From positions 1-18,535 of the forward strand of contig DAOMOP010000063.1 in the NCBI GenBank assembly GCA_035444405.1: a stretch of DNA of 18,535 bases, written 5' to 3'. Numbering within the stretch: the first letter of the stretch is position 1; every line of letters begins with the position of its first letter. The notes under the pieces were generated by a model that ran no database searches, had not been told where the DNA came from, and worked only from the letters and a program-made list of their open reading frames with translations. The position numbers and the translations under genes were made by a program. The stretch is from DAOMOP01 sp035444405 (GTDB taxonomy: Bacteria; Pseudomonadota; Gammaproteobacteria; Burkholderiales; Rhodocyclaceae). Below are positions 1 through 7,665 of this stretch, one piece after another.

Positions 1-912
1 CATGCGCGTCGCAAACTCCTGCTCGCTCCACGCGAACAGCTCCACCAGCCCGGCGGCATCGAGCCCGTGCCGTGGCGCGAAATCCGCCTCGGCCGTGAGC
101 TGCGCGAAGCGATTCCACGGACAGGCGAGCTGGCAGTCGTCGCAGCCATAGACGCGGTTGCCGATGAGCGGTCGCAGCGGCTCCGGAATCGCCCCCTTGA
201 GCTCGATCGTCAGGTAGGAGATGCAGCGTCGCGCATCCAACTTGTACGGCGCGACGATGGCGCCGGTCGGGCAGGCATCGATACAGGCGCGACAGCTGCC
301 GCAGTGGCCGGACACCGGCCGGTCGACCGGCAGCGGCAAGTCGGTGAAGATCTCGCCGAGGAAGAACAGCGAGCCGGCGTCGCGATCGAGCAGCAGCGTG
401 TGCTTGCCACGCCAGCCCAGCCCGGCGCGGCTGGCGAGCTCGACCTCCAGCACCGGCGCCGAATCGACGAAAACGCGGAAGCCGTGTGGCGCCTTCCCGG
501 CGATGCGGTCGGCAAGTTTCTGCAGACGCGCACGCATCAGTTTGTGATAATCGCGGCCCAGCGCGTAGCGCGACACGTAGGCCTTGCCGCCGTCGGCGAG
601 CACGGCCTCGGCTTGCGTGGCCGCGGGCAGGTAGTTCATGCGTGCACTGATGACGCGTATCGTGCCCGGCAGCAGTTCGGCCGGCTGCGCCCGTTTCATG
701 CCGTGGCGCGCCATATAATCCATCTCGCCGTGAAATCCGCTGGCGAGCCAGGCGGCCAGCCCGGCCTCGGCGCTGGCAAGATCGGCATCGGCGATCGCGA
801 CGGCATCGAAACCGAGCGCCTTGCCCCAGGAGCGAATCTCGGCCGCCAGCGCCGAATAGTCGTCGCCGCGCGCAGCCTCGACGGAGCCACAGACATGATT
901 GAGCTTATCCAC
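1..912 (-). CDS. queG: Epoxyqueuosine reductase QueG, 3' end cut by window edge
   Basis: QueG reduces epoxyqueuosine to queuosine in tRNA, the last step of queuosine synthesis, using cobalamin and two [4Fe-4S] clusters in the cytoplasm. The 304 residues visible carry the family landmarks: an N-terminal GEMDYMARHG segment, VISARMNYLP, YALGRDYHK, and two ferredoxin-like cysteine clusters (C204, C207, C210, C214 followed by P; C257, C260, C264 followed by P). The C-terminal roughly 50-70 residues lie beyond position 1. The start is a GTG at 912. It is the only usual start codon between there and the conserved region, but it has no clear Shine-Dalgarno sequence and adds about 12 residues compared with the E. 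coli protein, so it is uncertain. The gene is divergent from tsaE and the two 5' ends overlap by 18 bp, so its promoter must lie inside tsaE. Confidence 0.93.
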   Translation of the reverse strand, partial: MDKLNHVCGSVEAARGDDYSALAAEIRSWGKALGFDAVAIADADLASAEAGLAAWLASGFHGEMDYMARHGMKRAQPAELLPGTIRVISARMNYLPAATQAEAVLADGGKAYVSRYALGRDYHKLMRARLQKLADRIAGKAPHGFRVFVDSAPVLEVELASRAGLGWRGKHTLLLDRDAGSLFFLGEIFTDLPLPVDRPVSGHCGSCRACIDACPTGAIVAPYKLDARRCISYLTIELKGAIPEPLRPLIGNRVYGCDDCQLACPWNRFAQLTAEADFAPRHGLDAAGLVELFAWSEQEFATRM

Positions 913-1410
913 GGTGCGGATGATACCGGCAGCGGCTTTGCCGCGCATCTCGACGACGCACCCGACACCGAGGCGGCCGGCGCCGCGCTCGCCTCGGCGC
1001 TCGTGCCCGGCCTGGTGATCTACCTGGTCGGCGACCTCGGCGCAGGCAAGACGACGCTGGTACGCGGCGTGCTGCGCGCGCTCGGTCACGCGGGCAAGGT
1101 GAAAAGTCCGACATACACCTTGATTGAACCTTACATCGTTTCTAGATTACACTTATATCACTTTGATTTTTATCGCTTCGCCGTTCCAGAAGAATACCTC
1201 GAAGCGGGACTTGACGAATACTTCGCCGGAAAGGGAGTCTGCCTCGTCGAATGGCCCGACAAGGCCAGCCCTTACGTCGCGTCACCCGACCTCGAAATCG
1301 GTCTGACGGTGAGCGGTTCGGGCAGGCGAATCGAGGTATCTCCCCGCACGGAGGCCGGACGATCATGCGCACAGAAGACGCACGCGGTTCTGAAACAACG
1401 ACAGACATGA
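895..1410 (+). CDS. tsaE: tRNA threonylcarbamoyladenosine ATPase TsaE
   Basis: TsaE is the small ATPase that works with TsaB and TsaD to make the universal t6A37 modification of ANN-decoding tRNAs. The 171-residue product has a Walker A motif GDLGAGKTT at residues 46-54, then the family signatures KSPTYTL, LYHFDFYR and CLVEWPDK. The start ATG at 895 gives an N-terminus about a dozen residues longer than that of E. coli TsaE; no better internal start is visible. It is divergent from queG with an 18-bp start overlap, and its end overlaps amiC. The middle of the gene (about 1101-1200) is very AT-rich, with TTA, AGA, TCT and TTT codons rare in its neighbours, although the protein motif there is intact. 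Confidence 0.95.
   Translation: MIELIHGADDTGSGFAAHLDDAPDTEAAGAALASALVPGLVIYLVGDLGAGKTTLVRGVLRALGHAGKVKSPTYTLIEPYIVSRLHLYHFDFYRFAVPEEYLEAGLDEYFAGKGVCLVEWPDKASPYVASPDLEIGLTVSGSGRRIEVSPRTEAGRSCAQKTHAVLKQRQT
1101..1200. other. AT-rich patch with rare codons inside tsaE
   Basis: By direct count, 38 of 100 bases here are G or C, and only 10 of 40 in 1131-1170, against roughly 65-70% in the flanks. Codons such as TTA (twice), AGA, TCT, GTT and TTT cluster here although the encoded TsaE motif is normal. Both strands carry promoter-like hexamers: on +, TTGATT (1120-1125), a 17-nt gap, then TAGATT (1143-1148), facing amiC; on -, an extended -10 form TGATATAAG reading from 1160 down to 1152, facing queG. 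Either could be chance in AT-rich DNA. Confidence 0.6.
1120..1148 (+). promoter_or_regulatory. Candidate sigma70-type promoter inside tsaE, facing amiC
   Basis: TTGATT at 1120-1125 and TAGATT at 1143-1148 are separated by 17 nt, each matching 4 of 6 consensus bases. Transcripts would start near 1155, about 210 nt before amiC. The match is modest and rests partly on the local AT-richness. Confidence 0.25.
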
Positions 1411-2702
1411 GCACTCCGGCCGCGATGAGTCGCCGCCACCTTCTCAAGTTCGCCGGAGCGTCGCTCGCGCTGCTGGTCAGTCCGGTCGGCTTCGCCTCGG
1501 CCACCAGTCTGGTGGCGGTGCGCGTATGGCCGGCGACGGCATATTCGCGCATCACGCTCGAAAGCACGGCCGAGATCCGCTTCACCCACATGATCGTGAA
1601 GGATCCGGAACGGCTGGTCGTCGATCTCGAGGGCATCGAATTCAACAGCGTGCTGCAGTCGCTGCCGTCGCGCGTGCTCGAGGCCGATCCGGTGATCAAG
1701 CTGATCCGAGCCGGCCGCAACCGGCCCGGCGTCGTGCGCGTGGTGGTCGAGCTGAAGAGCGAGATCGACCCGCAGGTATTCACGCTGAAGCCGATCGCCA
1801 GCTACGGCCACCGCCTGGTCCTCGACCTGTACCCGAGCGAACCGTACGATCCGCTGCTCGCACTGATCCAGAAATCGACGCCGATGGAGGCGGCCAGCGG
1901 AGACAGCGGGCCGGGCAGCACCGGCCGACACGAAACCCAGGCGGTGGCGCGCCGGCCGGCGCAGCCGTCGGCGCCGGAGGCCAACCGGCTCATCACCGTC
2001 GTGCTCGATGCCGGTCACGGCGGCGAGGATCCCGGCGCGATCGGGCGGCGCGGCTCGTACGAGAAGAACGTCACGCTGTCGATCGCACGGCGGCTGAAAC
2101 GCAAGATCGACGCCCAGCCCAACATGCGCGCGGTGATGACGCGCAATGGCGACTACTTCGTGCCGCTGCGCGAGCGCGTGCGCATGGCGCGCAAGGTAGA
2201 GGCGGACCTGTTCGTATCCGTCCATGCCGACGCCTTCGTCCGCCCGGAGGCACGCGGCAGCTCGGTGTACGTGCTGTCCGAGCGCGGCGCCACCAGTTCG
2301 GCCGCAAACTGGCTGGCGCAGCGCGAGAACGAGGCCGACCTGATCGGCGGCGTGAATCTCGCCCAGCAGGACGGCCATCTCGCGCGCACGCTTCTCGATC
2401 TGTCCCAGACCGCGACGATCAACGACAGCCTGAAGCTCGGCACGGCGGTGCTGAGCGAGCTGGGTGGCGTGAACAAGCTGCACAAGCCGCAGGTCGAACA
2501 GGCCGGCTTCGCCGTGCTGCGCGCGCCGGACATCCCTTCGATCCTGGTCGAGACGGCCTTCATCAGCAATCCGGAAGAAGAGCGCCGCTTGAACGACAAC
2601 GGCTACCAGGAGAAGATGGCCGAAGCGATCCTGCGCGGCGTGAGCCGCTATTTCGACGCGAATCCGCCGCTGCATCGCAGTACCGTCGCACGCCTGGGCT
2701 GA
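1365..2702 (+). CDS. amiC: N-acetylmuramoyl-L-alanine amidase AmiC, Tat-exported
   Basis: This is a periplasmic zinc amidase that cleaves septal peptidoglycan during daughter-cell separation. From the start at 1365 (445 aa) it shows a twin-arginine signal (SRRHLLKF, then a hydrophobic stretch ending near FASA), an AMIN domain over roughly residues 45-150 that targets the septum, a low-complexity linker, and a C-terminal Amidase_3 domain. The zinc and catalytic residues are visible: H218 in DAGHGG, E233 in SYEKN, H287 in SVHADA and E396 in VETAFIS. ATG 1365 has GGAGG about 10 nt upstream. ATG 1407 overlaps the tsaE stop as ATGA and would give a signal peptide of more typical length. Both are plausible; I list the longer form because of its ribosome binding site. 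Tat export matches E. coli AmiC. Confidence 0.95.
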   Translation: MRTEDARGSETTTDMSTPAAMSRRHLLKFAGASLALLVSPVGFASATSLVAVRVWPATAYSRITLESTAEIRFTHMIVKDPERLVVDLEGIEFNSVLQSLPSRVLEADPVIKLIRAGRNRPGVVRVVVELKSEIDPQVFTLKPIASYGHRLVLDLYPSEPYDPLLALIQKSTPMEAASGDSGPGSTGRHETQAVARRPAQPSAPEANRLITVVLDAGHGGEDPGAIGRRGSYEKNVTLSIARRLKRKIDAQPNMRAVMTRNGDYFVPLRERVRMARKVEADLFVSVHADAFVRPEARGSSVYVLSERGATSSAANWLAQRENEADLIGGVNLAQQDGHLARTLLDLSQTATINDSLKLGTAVLSELGGVNKLHKPQVEQAGFAVLRAPDIPSILVETAFISNPEEERRLNDNGYQEKMAEAILRGVSRYFDANPPLHRSTVARLG

Positions 2703-2820
2703 CCCCCGCCCGCGCCGAAACACCTGCGCGAGCCGTTCGGGAGGCCCCTGCGCGACGCGCGGCGCTCGCGCGCCACCGCCGACCGAGCGCGGCCCGATCG
2801 CGTCCGGTCCGGCTTGCCGG

Positions 2821-2838
2821 TATAATTGCGGCTTTTTT
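2821..2838 (+). promoter_or_regulatory. Probable promoter of ribF-ileS-lspA-fkpB-ispH, with T6 start tract
   Basis: A perfect TATAAT lies at 2821-2826 in otherwise GC-rich non-coding DNA, 22 nt before ribF. No good -35 box is visible 16-18 nt upstream. Initiation 6-8 nt downstream of the -10 would fall at or just before a T6 run (2833-2838), leaving a leader of only about 15 nt. That leaves no room for an FMN riboswitch. The rest of the gap from 2703 is GC-rich and shows nothing convincing. Confidence 0.6.
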
Positions 2839-2847
2839 CAGGCGGTC

Positions 2848-3786
2848 ATGCAGGTTCTTCGCGGGATTCCCGAGCACGCCGCACAGCCCTCGGTGCTCAC
2901 GATCGGCAATTTCGATGGTGTGCACCTCGGCCACAAGGCACTGCTGCAGATGCTCGTCGACGAGGCACGGTCACAGGAAGTCCCTGCGACCGTGATGACG
3001 TTCGAGCCGCATCCGCGCGAGTACTTCTCGCCCGCCGATGCGCCGGCGCGGCTCGCGTCGTTGCGCGAGAAGCTGTTGCTGCTCGCCGCCCACGGTGTCG
3101 ATCGCGTCCATGTGTGCCACTTCGATGCACGCTTTGCAGCGGTGAGCGCCGAGCGCTTCATCGAGGACATCCTGATCCGCGGCCTCGCGGTGCGCCACCT
3201 GATCATCGGCGACGATTTTCGCTTCGGCGCCCGACGGCAAGGCGATTTCGCGTTGCTGCAGGCAGCCGGCGAGCGTCACGGCTTCGGCGTCGAGGCGATG
3301 CACACGGTCGACATCGACGGCGAGCGCGTGTCGAGCTCGGCCGTGCGCGATGCACTGGCGAGCGGCGACATGGCCCGCGCGGCACGCCTGCTCGGCCGCC
3401 CCTACAGCATCGCCGGACGCGTCATCATGGGCAACCGCCTCGGCCGCACGATCGGGTTCCGCACCGCCAACATCCAGATGAAGCATCGCAAGCCGCCTCT
3501 TTCCGGCGTCTTCGCGGTCACCGTCGAGGGGCTTGCGGCGCGACGCATACCGGGGGTCGCCAACGTCGGCATCCGGCCGACCATCGGTGGCGGCACGCGG
3601 CCGCTGCTCGAGGTGCACCTGTTCGACTGGAACGCGGACTGCTACGGTGCGCACATCCGCGTGCATTTCCTGCACAAGCAGCGCGACGAGCAGAAGTACG
3701 CATCGCTCGAGGCCCTGACCGCCCAGATCGCCCGGGACGCGGACGCAGCGCGCGCCTGGCTGAAGGACAACCCGATTGAAGAGTGA
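2848..3786 (+). CDS. ribF: Bifunctional riboflavin kinase / FAD synthetase RibF
   Basis: RibF phosphorylates riboflavin to FMN and adenylates FMN to FAD in the cytoplasm. The 312-residue product is full length for the family. The N-terminal nucleotidyltransferase half has GNFDGVHLGH at residues 20-29 and the SSSAVR motif at about 162-167. The C-terminal flavokinase half begins near residue 187 with GNRLGRTIGF and TANI, followed by GVANVGIRPTIGG. The usual Pro before TAN is Arg here (R205), a form I recall from betaproteobacterial RibF. The ATG at 2848 follows an AGGCGG ribosome binding site and is the first gene behind the TATAAT box. The gap to ileS is 14 nt, a common pairing. Confidence 0.97.
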   Translation: MQVLRGIPEHAAQPSVLTIGNFDGVHLGHKALLQMLVDEARSQEVPATVMTFEPHPREYFSPADAPARLASLREKLLLLAAHGVDRVHVCHFDARFAAVSAERFIEDILIRGLAVRHLIIGDDFRFGARRQGDFALLQAAGERHGFGVEAMHTVDIDGERVSSSAVRDALASGDMARAARLLGRPYSIAGRVIMGNRLGRTIGFRTANIQMKHRKPPLSGVFAVTVEGLAARRIPGVANVGIRPTIGGGTRPLLEVHLFDWNADCYGAHIRVHFLHKQRDEQKYASLEALTAQIARDADAARAWLKDNPIEE

Positions 3787-3800
3787 GGCCGCAACGCATC

Positions 3801-6620
3801 ATGGCTGACTACCGCAAGACGCTGAATCTGACCGACACCCCGTTCCCGATGCGGGGCAACCTGCCCAAGCGCGAGCCGGGCTGGATCGCCGACTGGCAGA
3901 ACCGCCAGCTCTACAAGAAGATTCGCGCGGCCGCGGCGGGCCGGCCCAAGTTCGTGCTGCACGACGGCCCGCCCTATGCGAACGGCGACATCCACATCGG
4001 CCACGCGGTCAACAAGATCCTCAAGGACATCATCGTCCGCTCGAAGACGCTGGCCGGCTTCGACGCGCCCTACGTGCCGGGCTGGGACTGCCACGGCCTG
4101 CCGATCGAGCATCAGATCGAGAAGCAGCACGGCAAGCACCTGCCCGCCGAGCGCGCGCGCGAGCTGTGCCGCGACTACGCCGACACCCAGGTCGAGCGCC
4201 AGAAGCGCGACTTCATCCGCCTTGGCGTGCTCGGCGACTGGGACAACCCCTACCGTACCATGCAGTTCTCGAACGAGGCCGACGAGATCCGCGCGCTCGC
4301 CGAGCTGTATCGCAAGGGTTTTCTGTTCAAGGGCCTGAAGCCGGTCAACTGGTGCTTCGACTGTGGTTCGGCGCTCGCCGAGGCCGAGGTCGAGTACCAG
4401 GACAAAAAGTCTCCGGCGATCGACGTCGGCTTTCCGCTCGATGCGGCCGACCGCGGCAAGCTCGCCTATGCATTCGGCCTCGATGCGCTGCCCGATGCGC
4501 CGGTCTTTGCGGTGATCTGGACGACGACGCCGTGGACGATTCCGTCCAACCAGGCGCTCAACGTGCATCCGGAGATCGTCTACGAGCTCATCGAGACCGC
4601 GCGCGGGCTCATCGTCGTCGCCGCCGAGCTGCGCGCGAGCGTGCTCGAGCGCTACGGCCTCGACGGCCGCGTGCTTGCCGCGGCGCAGGGCATCGCACTC
4701 GACCGCATCAACTTCCGCCATCCGTTCTACGACCGCGCCTCACCGGTGCTGCTCGGCGACTACGTCGCCACCGATGCGGGTACCGGCATCGTGCACAGCG
4801 CACCAGCCTACGGTCTGGACGACTTCGTCTCGTGCACGCGCTACGGCATGCGCAACGACGAGATCCTCACTCCGGTGCAGGGCGACGGCACCTTTGTCGA
4901 CAGCCTGCCCTTTTTCGGCGGCCTGTCGGTGTGGGACGCGAACCCGAAGATCGTCGCGAAACTCGCCGAGGTCGGCTGCCTGTTCGCGTCGGGCACGATC
5001 ACGCACAGCTACATGCACTGCTGGCGCCACAAGACGCCGGTGATCTACCGCGCGACCACGCAGTGGTTCGTCGGCATGGACCGCCTGCCCGCCCGCGAGG
5101 GCAACGGCACGGAGGCGCCGACGTTGCGCGAGCTCGCGCTGAAGGCGGTCGACGACACGCGCTTCTATCCCGCCTGGGGCAAGGCGCGCCTGCACGCGAT
5201 GATCGCCAACCGCCCCGACTGGTGCGTGTCGCGCCAGCGCAATTGGGGCGTGCCGATTCCGTTCTTCCTGCACAGGGAAACGGGCGAGCCGCACCCGCGC
5301 ACGCTCGAGCTGATCGAGCAGGTCGCGCAGCGTGTCGAGCACGCGGGCATCGAAGCGTGGTTCCGCCTCGATGCGGCCGAGCTGCTCGGCGACGACGCCG
5401 CCCACTACGACAAGATGCGCGACACGCTCGACGTGTGGTTCGACTCCGGCACGACGCACTGGACCGTGCTGCGCGGCTCGCATCGGGACGACGCGCGCTG
5501 GCCGGCCGATCTCTACCTGGAGGGCTCGGACCAGCACCGCGGCTGGTTCCACTCGTCGCTGCTGACCGGCTGTGCGCTGGACGCGCGCGCGCCGTACCAG
5601 GCCCTGCTCACGCACGGCTTCGTCGTCGACGGCCAGGGCAAGAAGATGTCGAAGTCGAAGGGCAACGTGGTCGCGCCGCAGGAAGTCTCCGACCGCCTCG
5701 GCGCCGAGATCCTGCGCCTGTGGGTGGCCGCGACCGACTACTCGGGCGAGCTGACGATCTCGAACGAGATCTTGGAGCGCGTCGTCGAGGTCTATCGACG
5801 GCTGCGCAACACGCTGCGCTTCCTGCTCGCGAACACTTCGGACTTCGACATCGCGCGCGACGGCGTGACACCCACCGAGTGGCTGGACATCGACCGCTGC
5901 GCGCTCGCGCTGACGCGCCGCCTGCAGGCGCAGGTGACCGCCGACTACGAGCGCTTCGAGTTCCACAAGGTCGTACAGGCGCTGCAGAATTTCGCCGCCG
6001 AGGATCTGGGCGCGTTCTACCTCGACATCCTCAAGGACCGTCTGTATACGACGCGCGCCGACTCGCACGCGCGCCGCGCGGCGCAGAGCGCGCTGTGGCA
6101 CATCACGCAGGCGCTCACGCGCATGATGGCGCCGATCCTGAGCTTCACCGCCGAGGAGATCTGGCAGATCGTCGGCGGCGAGGCCGACGACAGCGTGATG
6201 CTGCACACCTGGCACGAGCTGCCGGCGCTCGACGGCGAGGAAGCGCTGCTCGCGCGCTGGGACCTCATCCGCGCCACGCGCGCCGAGGTGCAGAAAGTGC
6301 TCGAAGAGCTGCGCAGCGCCGGCCGCATCGGCGCATCGCTGCAGGCCGAAGTGCGCCTGCGCGCGGCCGGCGAGCGCTTCGACGCGCTGGCGAGTCTGGG
6401 GGCGGATTTGCACTTCGTGATGATCACCTCGCGCGCCGAGCTCGTGCGGGTGACCGATGCGGCCGACGAAGGCATCGATGCGGCGGCCTCGGCACATGCG
6501 AAATGCGAGCGCTGCTGGCACTACCGCGAGGACGTCGGCACGCGCGCGGAGCACCCGACGCTGTGCGGACGCTGCCACGACAACCTGTTCGGCCAGGGCG
6601 AGACGCGCACGCATGCGTGA
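3801..6620 (+). CDS. ileS: Isoleucyl-tRNA synthetase IleS
   Basis: This class I aminoacyl-tRNA synthetase charges tRNA-Ile. The product has 939 residues, normal for the bacterial type. Visible landmarks are HIGH at residues 65-68, the CP1 editing domain with TTTPWTIPSNQAL, the KMSKS loop at 615-619, and a C-terminal zinc finger with C902, C905, C922 and C925. The presence of this zinc finger indicates the bacterial IleS1 form rather than the mupirocin-resistant IleS2 form. I chose ATG 3801 (MADYRKTLNL) because it matches the family N-terminus; an in-frame ATG at 3783 would add six residues and overlap ribF. It lies between ribF and lspA in the expected operon order. Confidence 0.98.
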   Translation: MADYRKTLNLTDTPFPMRGNLPKREPGWIADWQNRQLYKKIRAAAAGRPKFVLHDGPPYANGDIHIGHAVNKILKDIIVRSKTLAGFDAPYVPGWDCHGLPIEHQIEKQHGKHLPAERARELCRDYADTQVERQKRDFIRLGVLGDWDNPYRTMQFSNEADEIRALAELYRKGFLFKGLKPVNWCFDCGSALAEAEVEYQDKKSPAIDVGFPLDAADRGKLAYAFGLDALPDAPVFAVIWTTTPWTIPSNQALNVHPEIVYELIETARGLIVVAAELRASVLERYGLDGRVLAAAQGIALDRINFRHPFYDRASPVLLGDYVATDAGTGIVHSAPAYGLDDFVSCTRYGMRNDEILTPVQGDGTFVDSLPFFGGLSVWDANPKIVAKLAEVGCLFASGTITHSYMHCWRHKTPVIYRATTQWFVGMDRLPAREGNGTEAPTLRELALKAVDDTRFYPAWGKARLHAMIANRPDWCVSRQRNWGVPIPFFLHRETGEPHPRTLELIEQVAQRVEHAGIEAWFRLDAAELLGDDAAHYDKMRDTLDVWFDSGTTHWTVLRGSHRDDARWPADLYLEGSDQHRGWFHSSLLTGCALDARAPYQALLTHGFVVDGQGKKMSKSKGNVVAPQEVSDRLGAEILRLWVAATDYSGELTISNEILERVVEVYRRLRNTLRFLLANTSDFDIARDGVTPTEWLDIDRCALALTRRLQAQVTADYERFEFHKVVQALQNFAAEDLGAFYLDILKDRLYTTRADSHARRAAQSALWHITQALTRMMAPILSFTAEEIWQIVGGEADDSVMLHTWHELPALDGEEALLARWDLIRATRAEVQKVLEELRSAGRIGASLQAEVRLRAAGERFDALASLGADLHFVMITSRAELVRVTDAADEGIDAAASAHAKCERCWHYREDVGTRAEHPTLCGRCHDNLFGQGETRTHA

Positions 6621-6713
6621 TCGGCACGAAAAGCCGGGCGCGGCGGCCGGACGCCGCGACATCGTGCGACTGCGACGGCCCGGCGCCTCGCGCAGCCGGA
6701 TCGAACGTCCCGC

Positions 6714-7208
6714 ATGAACAACCGTCTGTGGAGCTGGCTGGGGGTATCGGCGGCCGTGCTGCTGCTCGACCAGATCACGAAGTGGGTCGTGCTGGCAACC
6801 ATGCATGCGGGCGACGCGATCACGGTGACGCCGTTCTTCAAGCTCGTGCTGCTGTACAACCCCGGCGCCGCGTTCAGCTTTCTCGCCACCCAGCCCGGCT
6901 GGCAGCGCTGGTTCTTCGTGATCCTGGCGCTGGCGATCTGCGCCTGGCTGTTCGTGATGCTGCGCCAGCACCAGCACGAGCGCGCCTTGCCGCTTGCGTT
7001 CAGCCTGATCATCGGCGGCGCGCTCGGCAACGTGATCGACCGCCTCGTGCATGGGGCGGTCGTCGATTTCCTGTTCTTCCACATCGGTCGCTACGGCTGG
7101 CCGGCCTTCAATCTTGCCGACTCGGCGATTACCATCGGTGTCGTGCTGATGCTGTGGACACAGTTCCGTCCCGCATCGAAGACACCGCCCACGGAGAACC
7201 CATCGTGA
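6714..7208 (+). CDS. lspA: Lipoprotein signal peptidase LspA (signal peptidase II)
   Basis: LspA is an inner-membrane aspartyl protease that removes signal peptides from diacylglyceryl-modified prolipoproteins. The 164-residue product has four hydrophobic segments (about 7-30, 42-58, 67-84, 95-150 split by the active-site loop) and both catalytic aspartates, D109 in GNVIDR and D136 in FNLADS. The start ATG at 6714 is the only suitable one in frame after the ileS stop, but no good Shine-Dalgarno sequence precedes it. A short Arg-rich reading frame (6613-6717) ends over this ATG, which could couple translation. The stop overlaps the fkpB GTG start as GTGA. Confidence 0.97.
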   Translation: MNNRLWSWLGVSAAVLLLDQITKWVVLATMHAGDAITVTPFFKLVLLYNPGAAFSFLATQPGWQRWFFVILALAICAWLFVMLRQHQHERALPLAFSLIIGGALGNVIDRLVHGAVVDFLFFHIGRYGWPAFNLADSAITIGVVLMLWTQFRPASKTPPTENPS

Positions 7209-7633
7209 CCGACATCGTCCAACCCGACAGCCTCGTGACGCTGCACTATCGCATCGCCCTCCAAAACGGCCAGCCGCTGATCAGCACCTTCGAGGGCACG
7301 CCGGCGACGCTGCAGCTCGGCGCCGGCGAGCTGCTGCCGAATCTGGAGCGCCTGCTCGCCGGACTGGCCGTCGGCACGCGGCGGCTGTTCACGCTCGCCC
7401 CGGCCGAAGCGTTCGGCGAGCACAAGACCGAGCTCGTCGAGCGTGTGCGCCGCGAGCACATGCCCGAAGAGGACATCGAGGCGATGAGCATCATGGAGTT
7501 CACCGCGCCCGACGGCTCGCGCTATTCCGGCCTGGTGCGCGAGATCGACGAAGCCTCGGCGCTGATCGACTTCAATCATCCGCTCGCCGGCAAGACCATC
7601 CGCTTCGAGGTCGAAGTCATCGGCGTCGTGTGA
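7205..7633 (+). CDS. fkpB: FKBP-type peptidyl-prolyl isomerase FkpB (SlpA)
   Basis: This is a small cytoplasmic FKBP-fold prolyl cis-trans isomerase and chaperone of the SlpA type. The 142-residue product has the FKBP start (SLVTLHYRIAL), TPATLQLGAGELLPNLERLL, the insert-in-flap region around EHMPEED, and an NHPLAGKTIRFEVEV end typical of SlpA. The GTG at 7205 overlaps the lspA stop (GTGA) and follows GGAGA, which supports translational coupling. Its position between lspA and ispH is the usual one in proteobacteria. Confidence 0.93.
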   Translation: MTDIVQPDSLVTLHYRIALQNGQPLISTFEGTPATLQLGAGELLPNLERLLAGLAVGTRRLFTLAPAEAFGEHKTELVERVRREHMPEEDIEAMSIMEFTAPDGSRYSGLVREIDEASALIDFNHPLAGKTIRFEVEVIGVV

Positions 7634-7665
7634 CACACGAGCTACAAGCGCGACAGAGAGAGAAC

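Noticed and set aside
67..894. Open frame upstream of tsaE in the same frame
   Set aside because: Antisense to queG with its iron-sulfur motifs; the TsaE-like sequence begins at 895.
2703..2847. Possible FMN riboswitch before ribF
   Set aside because: The probable transcription start leaves a leader of about 15 nt, and no RFN-like conserved boxes are seen in the gap.
4740..7082. 780-codon open frame on the - strand opposite ileS and lspA
   Set aside because: Shadow frame of GC-rich coding DNA: Arg-, Ala- and Asp-biased product with no recognisable domain, antisense to two certain genes.
4166..7204. Long + strand open frame running from ileS into fkpB
   Set aside because: Only the end from 7205 is real (fkpB). 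The upstream part is a shifted reading of ileS with no domain.
7630..7665. Upstream GTG start for ispH overlapping the fkpB stop
   Set aside because: Would add 12 residues unlike the family N-terminus; ATG 7666 has an AG-rich ribosome binding site and the usual distance to PRGFCAGV.
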